Below are positions 1 through 6,206 of a stretch of 9,207 bases of DNA, piece by piece; position 1 is the stretch's first letter; every line of letters starts with the position of its first letter. The position numbers and the translations under genes are program-made. This DNA comes from Treponema sp. UBA7590. GTDB taxonomy: Bacteria; Spirochaetota; Spirochaetia; Treponematales; Treponemataceae. The notes under the pieces are model-generated. The model did no database searches. It was given only the letters and a program-made list of their open reading frames with translations, and had not been told where the DNA came from. The DNA lies in assembly GCA_002478955.1 (NCBI GenBank), contig DLKK01000115.1, positions 1 through 9,207 of the forward strand, in the 5' to 3' direction.

Positions 1-799
1 GACAGAAGAAAAATATCCTGTTTTTCTTGCAATTGACACAGGGATGGGAAGAATCGGATGCCTGCCGGAGGAAGCGGTTAATTTTGCAAAGGAAATTACC
101 TCTTCTTCAAGTCTTAGGCTTGCCGGAATGATAACGCATTTTGCCGAAAGCGACGGAATTTCAAAGACTGCGGTTGAATACACAAAAAAACAGTTTGAAC
201 TTTTTAAGCTCGCAACAGAAAAAGTCCAGAAAGCCGGAATAAATCCGGGAATCAGAACCTGCTCTGCAAGCGCGGCTGGAATCGCAATCCCTGAATATCA
301 ACTTGACATGGTCCGACCGGGAATCATTCTTTACGGATATTACGCGGACGAAGTCACAAAATCTTACCTTGAGTCAAAAAATATCAGCCTTGACCTTAAG
401 CCTGTAATGCAGCTTGAAACAAAAGTTGCCGCAATAAGACATTTTGTTCCGGGGCGTTCAGTTTCTTATGGATGTACCTGGGTATGCGAAAAAGAAACTG
501 ACATCGCGGTTCTGCCAGTTGGTTATGCGGACGGACTTTTGCGAAGAAATTCACCAGGACTGAAAGTTTCAATAAAAGGAAAAGCTTATCCGGTTGTCGG
601 AAGAATCTGCATGGACCAGTGCATGGTTGACATCGGTAACAACAACAACGAAATTGAACGCTGGGACAAAGCCATAATTTTCGGACCAAAAGACAAAGGA
701 GCCCTGTTTGACGCAGATGATATTGCAAAATCAACAGGAACAATAAGTTACGAGGTCATGACTTCTGTCTCAAGCCGCGTGGAACGTATAATTCTTTAG
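1..799 (+). CDS. alr: alanine racemase, 5'-truncated by window edge
   Basis: PLP-dependent enzyme interconverting L- and D-alanine in the cytoplasm, supplying D-Ala for peptidoglycan. The reading frame is open from base 2, and the first visible residues (VFLAIDTGMGRIG) already match the family, so the ATG at 44 is internal. About 265 residues are visible out of a usual 360-380; the N-terminal part with the PLP-binding lysine lies outside. Visible family motifs are HFAESD, the RPGIILYG segment, the SYG motif containing the catalytic tyrosine (Tyr codon 467-469), LPVGYADG, and GRICMDQCMVDIG near the C-terminus. The stop TAG is at 797-799. The frame is intact, with no obvious damage. No hairpin-plus-T-run terminator follows; the next gene has its own promoter 50 bp downstream. 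The family assignment is firm; whether the upstream gene is co-transcribed cannot be seen. Confidence 0.95.
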   Translation, partial: TEEKYPVFLAIDTGMGRIGCLPEEAVNFAKEITSSSSLRLAGMITHFAESDGISKTAVEYTKKQFELFKLATEKVQKAGINPGIRTCSASAAGIAIPEYQLDMVRPGIILYGYYADEVTKSYLESKNISLDLKPVMQLETKVAAIRHFVPGRSVSYGCTWVCEKETDIAVLPVGYADGLLRRNSPGLKVSIKGKAYPVVGRICMDQCMVDIGNNNNEIERWDKAIIFGPKDKGALFDADDIAKSTGTISYEVMTSVSSRVERIIL

Positions 800-808
800 G
801 AAAATTTT

Positions 809-860
809 ATTTCTCAATAAAACAAGAATAATGAAAAAATATTGTAATTTATTGAGAAAT
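809..860. repeat. perfect 13-bp inverted repeat (operator candidate)
   Basis: ATTTCTCAATAAA at 809-821 is the exact reverse complement of TTTATTGAGAAAT at 848-860, with 26 bp between. The right arm contains the TTGAGA -35 hexamer (852-857) of the downstream promoter. The arms are almost pure A/T, the loop is long, and no T-run follows, so a classical terminator is unlikely. A repressor or DNA-bending site is a better reading. The function is inferred; the repeat itself is directly visible. Confidence 0.6.
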
Positions 861-880
861 TGCTTGTTATACTGTATAAT
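852..880 (+). promoter_or_regulatory. sigma70-type promoter for lipoprotein-thrC
   Basis: TTGAGA (852-857) and a perfect TATAAT (875-880) are separated by exactly 17 bp. The expected transcription start is near 886-888, about 47 nt before the lipoprotein ATG. It is the best-looking promoter in the window and probably drives both the lipoprotein gene and thrC. The -35 lies inside the right arm of the inverted repeat. Confidence 0.75.
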
Positions 881-899
881 TACATATATTTAAAAATTT

Positions 900-923
900 G
901 GAGGAGTACCACTTTTCCAGTGG
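900..923 (+). promoter_or_regulatory. distant Shine-Dalgarno plus small hairpin in leader
   Basis: GGAGGAG (900-906) is a very strong ribosome binding sequence, but the only convincing start codon, ATG at 934, is 27 nt further on. Between them CCACT (909-913) and AGTGG (919-923) can form a 5-bp hairpin with loop TTTCC. Folding would shorten the effective spacing to about 12 nt. The TTG at 898 overlaps the Shine-Dalgarno and so cannot be served by it. Only a weak purine stretch sits directly before the ATG. Confidence 0.45.
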
Positions 924-933
924 AATAAAAAAG

Positions 934-1938
934 ATGATAAAAACAAAAATTACAGAATTATTATTTATCGGAGCAAGCCTTTCGGTTCTTGCATCCTGTG
1001 CAACAACAAAAGCGGTGGAAAACACAGATTCTTCAACAACTATCATAGAAGAAGAAATTCCTGCAGTTGAAAAAATAAAGAAAGAGCCAAAACAGATTTC
1101 TGTGCAGAACACATCGAACCAGCAGGAAATTGCGTTCAAGGAGCTTGTCGACTCGCTCGAGCTTAAAGTCACATCCAGACCGACAAAAACCGTATATTCA
1201 AACAAAAATTTTGATTCTCCATATATTGTTACCGTCACAGGAAAAGACGGTCCTGCAAAAGATTTGGACATAACAGTCTCCTATCCTTCAGCAAGAACAA
1301 ATGATACAGTCACATTCAACAACATCCAGCTAAAAACTGACAGCGAGGGAAAAATTGCCTTTAAGCCAGAAAAAACCGGCTTTGCTGTAAAAAGCGAGGT
1401 GACATTCTATCCTACACCAATCAGTTCAAATTCAAACATCGTACAGGCTTCATACAACGCAGCTGTAAAAGCTCCATATATCGTAAAATCAAGTTATGTC
1501 ACATATCCTTACGGAATTCTTTACGTCTACGATTTTAACGAAAAAGGAAGACCGACAACAAATAATTTCACACTTCTCCAGAGCCTCAGAAATGCTGGCG
1601 TAAGCGTAGGAAACTCACCAGTGAGCGATACATCTTACTTCAACAAGTCAGTTTCTGAACTTTACACGGCAAACCATAATATTGTCGGAAATATGTACAA
1701 CTTCCTTGTAATCGGTTCTTTCAAATATGCTGAACCAGCTGTTGAAAACGCAGAAAAATCAACCGCAACTGTAAAACTTGTGGCAGATATTACCTGCGTT
1801 GACATGAAAAACGGAAATGTTATATACAAGACAAGTCTTGAAGAATCAGCGACCGACAAGACAAAATGGAACGCTGAACAAAAATGTAGAAAACTTTTAG
1901 CCGAAAAAGCAACTGATGCAATAATTTACGGTATGTAA
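934..1938 (+). CDS. exported lipoprotein of unknown function
   Basis: A 334-residue protein beginning MIKTKITELLFIGASLSVLASC. This is a lipoprotein signal peptide with lipobox L-A-S-C; Cys22 would be lipidated and the mature protein anchored to a membrane. The ATG at 934 was chosen because it places the hydrophobic segment correctly; the in-frame TTG at 898 would add 12 implausible polar residues. After an acidic, low-complexity linker (about 23-65), residues roughly 78-160 have the alternating beta pattern and 'KDGPAKDLDITVSYP...TDSEGKIAFKP' layout of a bacterial Ig-like (invasin-type) domain. Residues about 184-334 form a second alpha/beta domain, with 'KLVADITCVDMKNGNVIYK' loosely resembling LpoB/CsgG/FlgT-type periplasmic domains. 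Both domain calls are weak resemblances seen by eye. The gene shares a promoter with thrC, whose Shine-Dalgarno overlaps its stop codon. No specific function is assigned. Confidence 0.85.
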   Translation: MIKTKITELLFIGASLSVLASCATTKAVENTDSSTTIIEEEIPAVEKIKKEPKQISVQNTSNQQEIAFKELVDSLELKVTSRPTKTVYSNKNFDSPYIVTVTGKDGPAKDLDITVSYPSARTNDTVTFNNIQLKTDSEGKIAFKPEKTGFAVKSEVTFYPTPISSNSNIVQASYNAAVKAPYIVKSSYVTYPYGILYVYDFNEKGRPTTNNFTLLQSLRNAGVSVGNSPVSDTSYFNKSVSELYTANHNIVGNMYNFLVIGSFKYAEPAVENAEKSTATVKLVADITCVDMKNGNVIYKTSLEESATDKTKWNAEQKCRKLLAEKATDAIIYGM

Positions 1939-1948
1939 GGATAAACAA

Positions 1949-3367
1949 ATGAAATACACAGACACAAGAGACAGTTCAGTTTCAACAGATTTTAGGACAG
2001 CAGTGATGAACGGAATGAATTCTGCAACAGGCGGATTGTACATTCCGACAAGTATCCCAAAGCTTGACAGCGCATTTATCAACAAAAATCCTGAGCCAAG
2101 TTTTAGGGACATTGCTTTTAACATGGCAAAACCTTTCGTGGAAGGTGAAATTCCAGATGATGACCTTATGGCGATTATCCAGGATGCTTATCCTTTTACG
2201 CCAAAAACTGTGCCGGTTGACAAATCTGCATATATTCTTGAACTTTTCCATGGTCCGACATGCGCATTCAAAGATTTTGGAGCGCGCTTCATGGCACGCG
2301 TCATGTCTTACTTCAACAGAAGTGAAAATGGCACTCTGCATATTCTTGTCGCAACTTCTGGAGACACAGGTTCTGCGGTTGGCTCTGCGTTCCACAACGT
2401 TCCGGGACTCGATGTAACAATCCTTTACCCAGAGGGAAAAATATCGAAAATTCAGGAAAAACAGCTTTCAACTTTCACAGGAAATGTCCGCGCATTGAAA
2501 GTAAAAGGAACTTTTGACGACTGCCAGAAACTTGTAAAAACAGCATTTACAGACGCTGAACTTAGAAAAGAATTCAGACTTTCCTCTGCAAATTCAATAA
2601 ATATCTCTCGCCTTTTGCCGCAAAGTTTCTATTATATGTATTCTTCCCTTGTTGTAAGAAACCGCGCTCCGCTTGACACAAAACTTGAGGACGCTTCAAT
2701 TGTCTGCATAGTTCCATCTGGAAATTTCGGAAACCTTACGTCAGGATTGATTGCAAAAGAAATGGGAGCTCCAATCCGCGGATTTGTTGCCGCAACAAAC
2801 ACAAACAAGACAATTCCAGACTGGATTGCAACTGGTGAATACAATGCCCGCGCTTCAGTAGAAACATATGCAAACGCTATGGATGTTGGCGCACCTTCAA
2901 ACTACGAAAGAATAAAAGCAATGTATTCTCTTGATGAAGTACGAAAAATGCTAGCTTCCTACTGGCTTGATAACGATGGAATCATAGCTTCTATAAAAGA
3001 CTGTAACGCAAGAACAGGCTATACGATTGATCCACACGGCGCAATCGGCTGGAAAGCATGGGATGACATCCGCAACGGTGGATTTGAAGCACTTAAAAAC
3101 GAAATAAAGAATGATATTTCAAAGCCAGGACTTACTCCAAATCTTCCAGAATGGGCTGATGAAGTCATAAACAAAAATGCTGTAGGAATTATCCTTGAAA
3201 CTGCACATCCCGCAAAATTCGGTTCAATTGTTGCAGAGGCAACTGGACGAGAACCTACAATCCCAGAAACATTGCAGGCTGTTCTTGATCTTCCAGACAT
3301 GGCTATTCCTATGGAAAACAACTATGAAACATTCAAGGAATGGTTAAAGTCAAATCTTGCCAAATAA
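1949..3367 (+). CDS. thrC: threonine synthase
   Basis: PLP enzyme converting O-phospho-L-homoserine to L-threonine and phosphate, the last step of threonine synthesis, in the cytoplasm. The 472 residues fit the E. coli/yeast-type ThrC (430-515 aa) rather than the shorter Bacillus/plant type. The N-terminus is the family's short domain (MKYTDTRD...). Lys108 in HGPTCAFKDFGARF is the expected Schiff-base lysine. SGDTGSAV (137-144) and PSGNFGNLTSG (256-266) are the cofactor-binding loops, and PHGAIGWKA (362-370) and ETAHPAKF (417-424) are C-terminal family signatures. TAAGGA (1936-1941), overlapping the lipoprotein stop, lies 7 nt before the ATG. That overlap and the 10-bp gap suggest translational coupling and one transcript. 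A strong terminator follows. No T-box or threonine leader peptide is visible upstream of either gene. Confidence 0.96.
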   Translation: MKYTDTRDSSVSTDFRTAVMNGMNSATGGLYIPTSIPKLDSAFINKNPEPSFRDIAFNMAKPFVEGEIPDDDLMAIIQDAYPFTPKTVPVDKSAYILELFHGPTCAFKDFGARFMARVMSYFNRSENGTLHILVATSGDTGSAVGSAFHNVPGLDVTILYPEGKISKIQEKQLSTFTGNVRALKVKGTFDDCQKLVKTAFTDAELRKEFRLSSANSINISRLLPQSFYYMYSSLVVRNRAPLDTKLEDASIVCIVPSGNFGNLTSGLIAKEMGAPIRGFVAATNTNKTIPDWIATGEYNARASVETYANAMDVGAPSNYERIKAMYSLDEVRKMLASYWLDNDGIIASIKDCNARTGYTIDPHGAIGWKAWDDIRNGGFEALKNEIKNDISKPGLTPNLPEWADEVINKNAVGIILETAHPAKFGSIVAEATGREPTIPETLQAVLDLPDMAIPMENNYETFKEWLKSNLAK

Positions 3368-3382
3368 TTCTGGTTAGAAATA

Positions 3383-3412
3383 AAAAAAGCGTCTCTTATG
3401 AGACGCTTTTTT
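3383..3412. terminator. bidirectional intrinsic terminator between thrC and porin
   Basis: The core stem GCGTCTC (3389-3395) / GAGACGC (3400-3406) has loop TTAT and is flanked by A and T runs (3382-3388 and 3407-3412) that extend the pairing to 13 bp. Each run serves as the U-tract for one direction. It sits 15 bp after the thrC stop and 18 bp after the stop of the convergent porin gene, so it should end both transcripts. Confidence 0.92.
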
Positions 3413-3430
3413 GTTTAACTGTTCTTAAGA

Positions 3431-4703
3431 TTAGAATGCGTATTCAATTCCGAGTGGAATATAGAAGCGGTTTGTTGTATTTTTTACTGTGTCTTCCACA
3501 TCTGTAATTGTCAAAGTATCAGCAATTCCTGCGAATACAAAGCAGTCAGCAGCAACATCTTTTTTTACGTAAACTTCTGCACCAAATGTGTTTGTTATTT
3601 CATTTTGGTCACCAATATTATTGAATTCTCCACCATAATTTACTGTTGCACCAAGTGTAAAGTTGTCAAGTGCATATTCTACACCAGCGTCAACACCAAA
3701 AACAGGATAATAAGCCAAATCATTATCTTTATCAGTTCCGTTCATAGAACAATATGCTACATGACCTTTATAAGAAAGATTATCGTTTTCGCCTGCTACA
3801 CCAGCAACTGCTTGGAACAAATAAGTTTCAGGGCCATCATCTTCATCTAGATATAGATTTCTTTTATCATTGTCAGACCAAAGTGGAATTTTTACACCAA
3901 CTTCAAGAAGGTTGCTCTCATTAAGATTCCAGTCAAAACCAAGCTCAAGTTTTCCGTTAAAGTCATCATCTTCAAGTTCATCTTTATCAGCTTTTTTATT
4001 GTCCTTTGCACCAAAATAAGCTGCCTTAATCTGGAATTTGTCATCAATTGTGTAGCCAAAACCAACGTTTATGCTTTTGTAGAAGTTTTCAGCCCAAACA
4101 GCAGAATTGTTAGAAATTTCACCTTCATCATAAAGCACAGGACCAAAAGCATCAAATGTCGCACCAATAAAAAGTCCTTCTACAGGATAGAAAGAAAGTG
4201 CAACACCAGCCTGTGGATAAAAACGGTCAAAAATATCGTCCTTACCAAGAGAACCAATATCGCGGCGTCCGTTTCCCCAATCACCAATTGTTCCGCGAAG
4301 ATCATCAACTTCAATCATACCAATCTGTCCCAGGAACCAGTCAGTTGGCTGCCACCAGACCTTTGCCTGGTCAGGAAGCTCCAACTCTCCCAATCCACCT
4401 TCAGAATCAACAACATATTCCAAATCAAGGTTGAAACCTAATTTATTGTCCTCTGTTGAAGCGCTGAAATTAAAGTCGTGAACAAATTCGCCGAATGTTG
4501 TGGCAGGAGAAGAATGAGAACCGTCTTTTCCAAATTTTTCAGCATATAAAATTTCTGCATAATCATTATCATAGTCATTGTTGTAGCCAGCAAAGTCAAA
4601 AACCCGTGCAGCACCACGGCCACTAACTCCAACAGAAACATCAGCGAATGCAAAGGAAGCTATTAATGCCCCCCCCCAATACAAAAGCGAATAATTTTTT
4701 CAT
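3431..4703 (-). CDS. outer-membrane porin-like protein, frame OFF at a G9 tract
   Basis: The gene encodes a beta-barrel-type outer-membrane protein. GGAGG (4714-4710) lies 6 nt before the ATG at 4703-4701. The start reads MKKLFAFVLGG, then a run of nine Gs (plus-strand Cs 4669-4677) shifts the frame and translation ends at a TGA (4643-4641) after 20 residues. Removing one G joins the start to the long open frame and gives 423 residues with signal peptide MKKLFAFVLGGALIASFAFA and mature start DVSVG. The mature protein is rich in Gly, Asp and aromatics, with many alternating amphipathic strands. It has a family-like WWQPTDWFLGQIGM segment (about 116-129 of the corrected protein) and ends in IEYAF, a terminal Phe typical of barrel-assembly substrates. 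The rest of the frame is intact, arguing against simple decay. It is probably a porin or major surface protein; substrate unknown. In the state given, no full-length product is expected unless slippage occurs. Confidence 0.85.
4669..4677 (-). repeat. homopolymeric G9 tract in signal-peptide codons
   Basis: Nine Gs on the coding (minus) strand fall at codons 9-12 of the porin signal peptide. Eight (or 8 plus or minus 3) Gs give the ON frame; nine give a stop at codon 21. GGG codons are unusual here, as Gly in the surrounding genes is mostly GGA, GGT or GGC. Runs of this kind change length by slipped-strand mispairing during replication. Confidence 0.85.
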
Positions 4704-4747
4704 GAAAAACCTCCATTTTTCACGCATAAAAGATATAACTCTCAAAA

Positions 4748-4763
4748 GTTAGTATACTCTAAC
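4748..4763. promoter_or_regulatory. palindrome over candidate porin -10 region
   Basis: GTTAG (4748-4752) and CTAAC (4759-4763) form a perfect inverted repeat around TATACT. On the minus strand TATACT at 4756-4751 is a good -10 match, about 48 nt upstream of the porin ATG, but no consensus -35 is found 16-18 bp before it. That suggests an activator-dependent promoter. The -35 position falls within the first tandem 21-bp repeat. The promoter assignment is tentative; the palindrome is directly visible. Confidence 0.4.
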
Positions 4764-4767
4764 AAAA

Positions 4768-4809
4768 TTTTTAAAATGTGTACAGTATTTTTTAAAATGT
4801 GTACAGTAT
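4768..4809. repeat. two identical tandem 21-bp repeats, operator candidate
   Basis: The unit TTTTT followed by AAAATGTGTACAGTAT occurs at 4768-4788 and again, directly abutting and without mismatch, at 4789-4809. Each unit contains the palindrome TGTACA (4779-4784 and 4800-4805). The 21-bp period is two turns of B-DNA, so a protein bound to both copies would sit on one face of the helix. The pair lies in the divergent intergenic region, over the -35 position of the porin gene and ending 1 bp before a TTGATA hexamer facing the other gene. A shared regulator is inferred. Confidence 0.75.
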
Positions 4810-4810
4810 C

Positions 4811-4839
4811 TTGATATTTTTTTTAAACTGTTGTAATTA
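4811..4839 (+). promoter_or_regulatory. candidate promoter for exported protein gene
   Basis: TTGATA (4811-4816) is a good -35. At 17 bp spacing the -10 is a poor TAATTA (4834-4839); at 15 bp it is a better TGTAAT (4832-4837). The hexamer begins one base after the tandem repeats, the usual place for an activator. Moderate to low certainty. Confidence 0.4.
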
Positions 4840-4870
4840 ATTAGAAAACAAGTAAAAAGGAAACTAATAC

Positions 4871-5614
4871 ATGAAATATGCTAAAAAAATATTCATTTTG
4901 GTTGTATTTTACGCAATCAGCACATCAGTTTTTTCTCAAAATATAAGTAGCGACATCTTCTCCGACAAAAAATTAACAAGCATAAAAAATGATAAACCTA
5001 AAGGATTGGGATTATTTTCAAGAAAAATCAAAAATTATGAATGCGGAACTTTTTCTTACTATGCACAGAATCAGATTTCTAAAATGGAAAGCGGAGAAGG
5101 AACCGTTTACTACAATTCATCGCTAAAAATGGCAGGTTTTCAGGCAAATTATTATCATCAGATTTATTATCTTTTTATAAACGAAAATACAAGAAACAAA
5201 TTAAAGGAAAATGTTGAGCAATATTTTTCAGAATTTGAGACACATTCGCTTTTAAGGAAAGGAAAAACATACAAAAAATATGGGGAAGAGCCAGTCCGAC
5301 TTGAATGGGGCTCAATTTCCCCGATGATAGACGCTTACGGAAACGGAAGGATCCAGTTCGGTTACAGATTTTTCAAAGATTCACCATATTTTACGGTTAC
5401 TGTCTGGCCAGTAAAGAATCTTGAAAAGAACAAAGCTGCCGGAAGTTCAAAGTCGATTAAAATTCAGTATTTTTTCACAAAAAAGCAGGCTGAAAACCTG
5501 GCAAATCTGCTGAGCAATGAAAATTTGATGGAAAAATTGAGTCCTTACATTGAAAAAATAGAAGAATCTGAAAATTCAGAACAAGGAAATCAGATACAAA
5601 ACGACAAATATTAA
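4871..5614 (+). CDS. small secreted/periplasmic protein of unknown function
   Basis: A 247-residue protein that I do not recognise. MKYAKKIFILVVFYAISTSVFS is a clear Sec signal peptide (positive start, hydrophobic core, cleavage probably after VFS at 22); there is no lipobox cysteine, so the mature protein should be soluble in the periplasm or outside. The mature part is rich in Lys, Asn and aromatic residues, with a Tyr-rich stretch (NYYHQIYYLFI, about 94-104), a central beta-looking region (VRLEWGSISPMIDAYGNGRIQFGYRFF) and a helical, charged C-terminus ending in a polar tail. AAAGGA (4856-4861) lies 9 nt before the ATG. The gene diverges from the porin gene across the tandem repeats, which hints at shared control, and its stop is only 4 bp from the stop of the convergent deaminase gene. 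Base composition resembles the surroundings. Confidence 0.8.
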   Translation: MKYAKKIFILVVFYAISTSVFSQNISSDIFSDKKLTSIKNDKPKGLGLFSRKIKNYECGTFSYYAQNQISKMESGEGTVYYNSSLKMAGFQANYYHQIYYLFINENTRNKLKENVEQYFSEFETHSLLRKGKTYKKYGEEPVRLEWGSISPMIDAYGNGRIQFGYRFFKDSPYFTVTVWPVKNLEKNKAAGSSKSIKIQYFFTKKQAENLANLLSNENLMEKLSPYIEKIEESENSEQGNQIQNDKY

Positions 5615-5618
5615 AAAT

Positions 5619-6110
5619 TTACATATTCTCGTAAGTCTGCACAGAATCTTCCAGATGTTCAATCTGAATCTTTGCTTCATTGAACATTTTTAATGAATCT
5701 TCCTCATCGTGATAATGCTTTTCGCATACAACACGTTTTATTCCGCAGTTTATCAGGAGCATTGCACAAGTCCGGCAAGGAGTCATTTTACAGTAAACAG
5801 TTCCACCATCAATAGAAATGCCACGCTTTGCAGCCTGACAGATTGCATTCTGCTCCGCATGAACAGTACGCACGCAATGGTTAGTTACTGTTCCATCCTC
5901 GTGAATTGTTTTTTTCAGTAGATGCCCTACCTCGTCGCAATGCGGAAGTCCCGCCGGAGAACCAACATAACCGGTTACAAGAATCTGATGGTCGCGCGCA
6001 ATCACACAGCCACTTCTTCCTCGGTCGCAGGTTGCTCGTTTCGCAATTGTCCTGCTCACTTCCATAAAATATTCATCCCAGGTAGGACGTATGTATTTTT
6101 CTTCAATCAT
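5619..6110 (-). CDS. deoxycytidylate (dCMP) deaminase family protein
   Basis: Zinc enzyme of the cytidine/deoxycytidylate deaminase fold, most likely converting dCMP to dUMP for thymidylate synthesis in the cytoplasm. The 163 residues fit the ComEB/dCMP deaminase size. The zinc site is complete: His84-Ala-Glu86 (catalytic Glu) in TVHAEQNAI, and Pro111-Cys112-X-X-Cys115 in TPCRTCAMLLI. The N-terminal RPTWDEYFMEVSRTIAKRATCDRG block and the segment GYVGSPAGLPHC, plus further His/Cys residues (His58, Cys59, His78, Cys79), are typical of dCMP rather than free-cytidine deaminases. A short AGGG Shine-Dalgarno lies 7 nt before the ATG. The upstream permease transcript ends at a terminator just before it, so it probably has its own promoter. 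Substrate is inferred from family resemblance; a ComEB-like label is equally acceptable. Confidence 0.9.
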   Translation of the reverse strand: MIEEKYIRPTWDEYFMEVSRTIAKRATCDRGRSGCVIARDHQILVTGYVGSPAGLPHCDEVGHLLKKTIHEDGTVTNHCVRTVHAEQNAICQAAKRGISIDGGTVYCKMTPCRTCAMLLINCGIKRVVCEKHYHDEEDSLKMFNEAKIQIEHLEDSVQTYENM

Positions 6111-6121
6111 TTTTAAACCCT

Positions 6122-6165
6122 AAAAAAAACAGTTGTCCAAAATATATTCCAGACAACTGTTTTTT
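6122..6165 (-). terminator. intrinsic terminator after permease gene
   Basis: A 14-bp stem is formed by 6124-6137 and 6152-6165 (core ACAGTTGTC / GACAACTGT flanked by A and T runs) with a 14-nt loop. Read leftward it ends in a run of eight Ts (plus-strand As 6122-6129). It begins about 40 bp after the permease stop and ends just before the deaminase ribosome binding site. The T-run on the other strand is also good, but no plus-strand gene reads into it closely. Confidence 0.85.
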
Positions 6166-6169
6166 GCAA
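6141..6169 (-). promoter_or_regulatory. promoter for deaminase embedded in permease terminator
   Basis: On the minus strand TTGCAA (6169-6164) and TATATT (6146-6141) are 17 bp apart. The -10 lies in the loop of the terminator hairpin and transcription would start in its distal arm near 6134, about 25 nt before the deaminase ATG. The fit is good, but in AT-rich DNA chance matches are common. Confidence 0.45.
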
Positions 6170-6206
6170 TAGCAAGCAAATCTTACTATGAAAATTTCAA
6201 GGAAAT

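Noticed and set aside
809..860. Intrinsic terminator for alr
   Set aside because: The stem is nearly all A/T, the loop is 26 nt and no T-run follows; the promoter overlap makes an operator more likely.
898..933. TTG start for the lipoprotein at 898
   Set aside because: The only Shine-Dalgarno overlaps it, and it would put a polar extension before a perfect signal peptide.
800..933. T-box or threonine attenuator ahead of the lipoprotein-thrC transcript
   Set aside because: The leader is about 47 nt, with no T-box sequence, no Thr/Ile-rich leader peptide and no terminator.
1982..2395. Open frames opposite and in shifted frame within thrC
   Set aside because: They overlap a clear, full-length threonine synthase and show no protein-like signatures.
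3431..4684. Start of the porin at the TTG (4684 minus) that opens the long frame
   Set aside because: It would yield MYWGGALIAS, without basic residues or a nearby ribosome binding site; the real initiation signals are at 4703-4714 in another frame.
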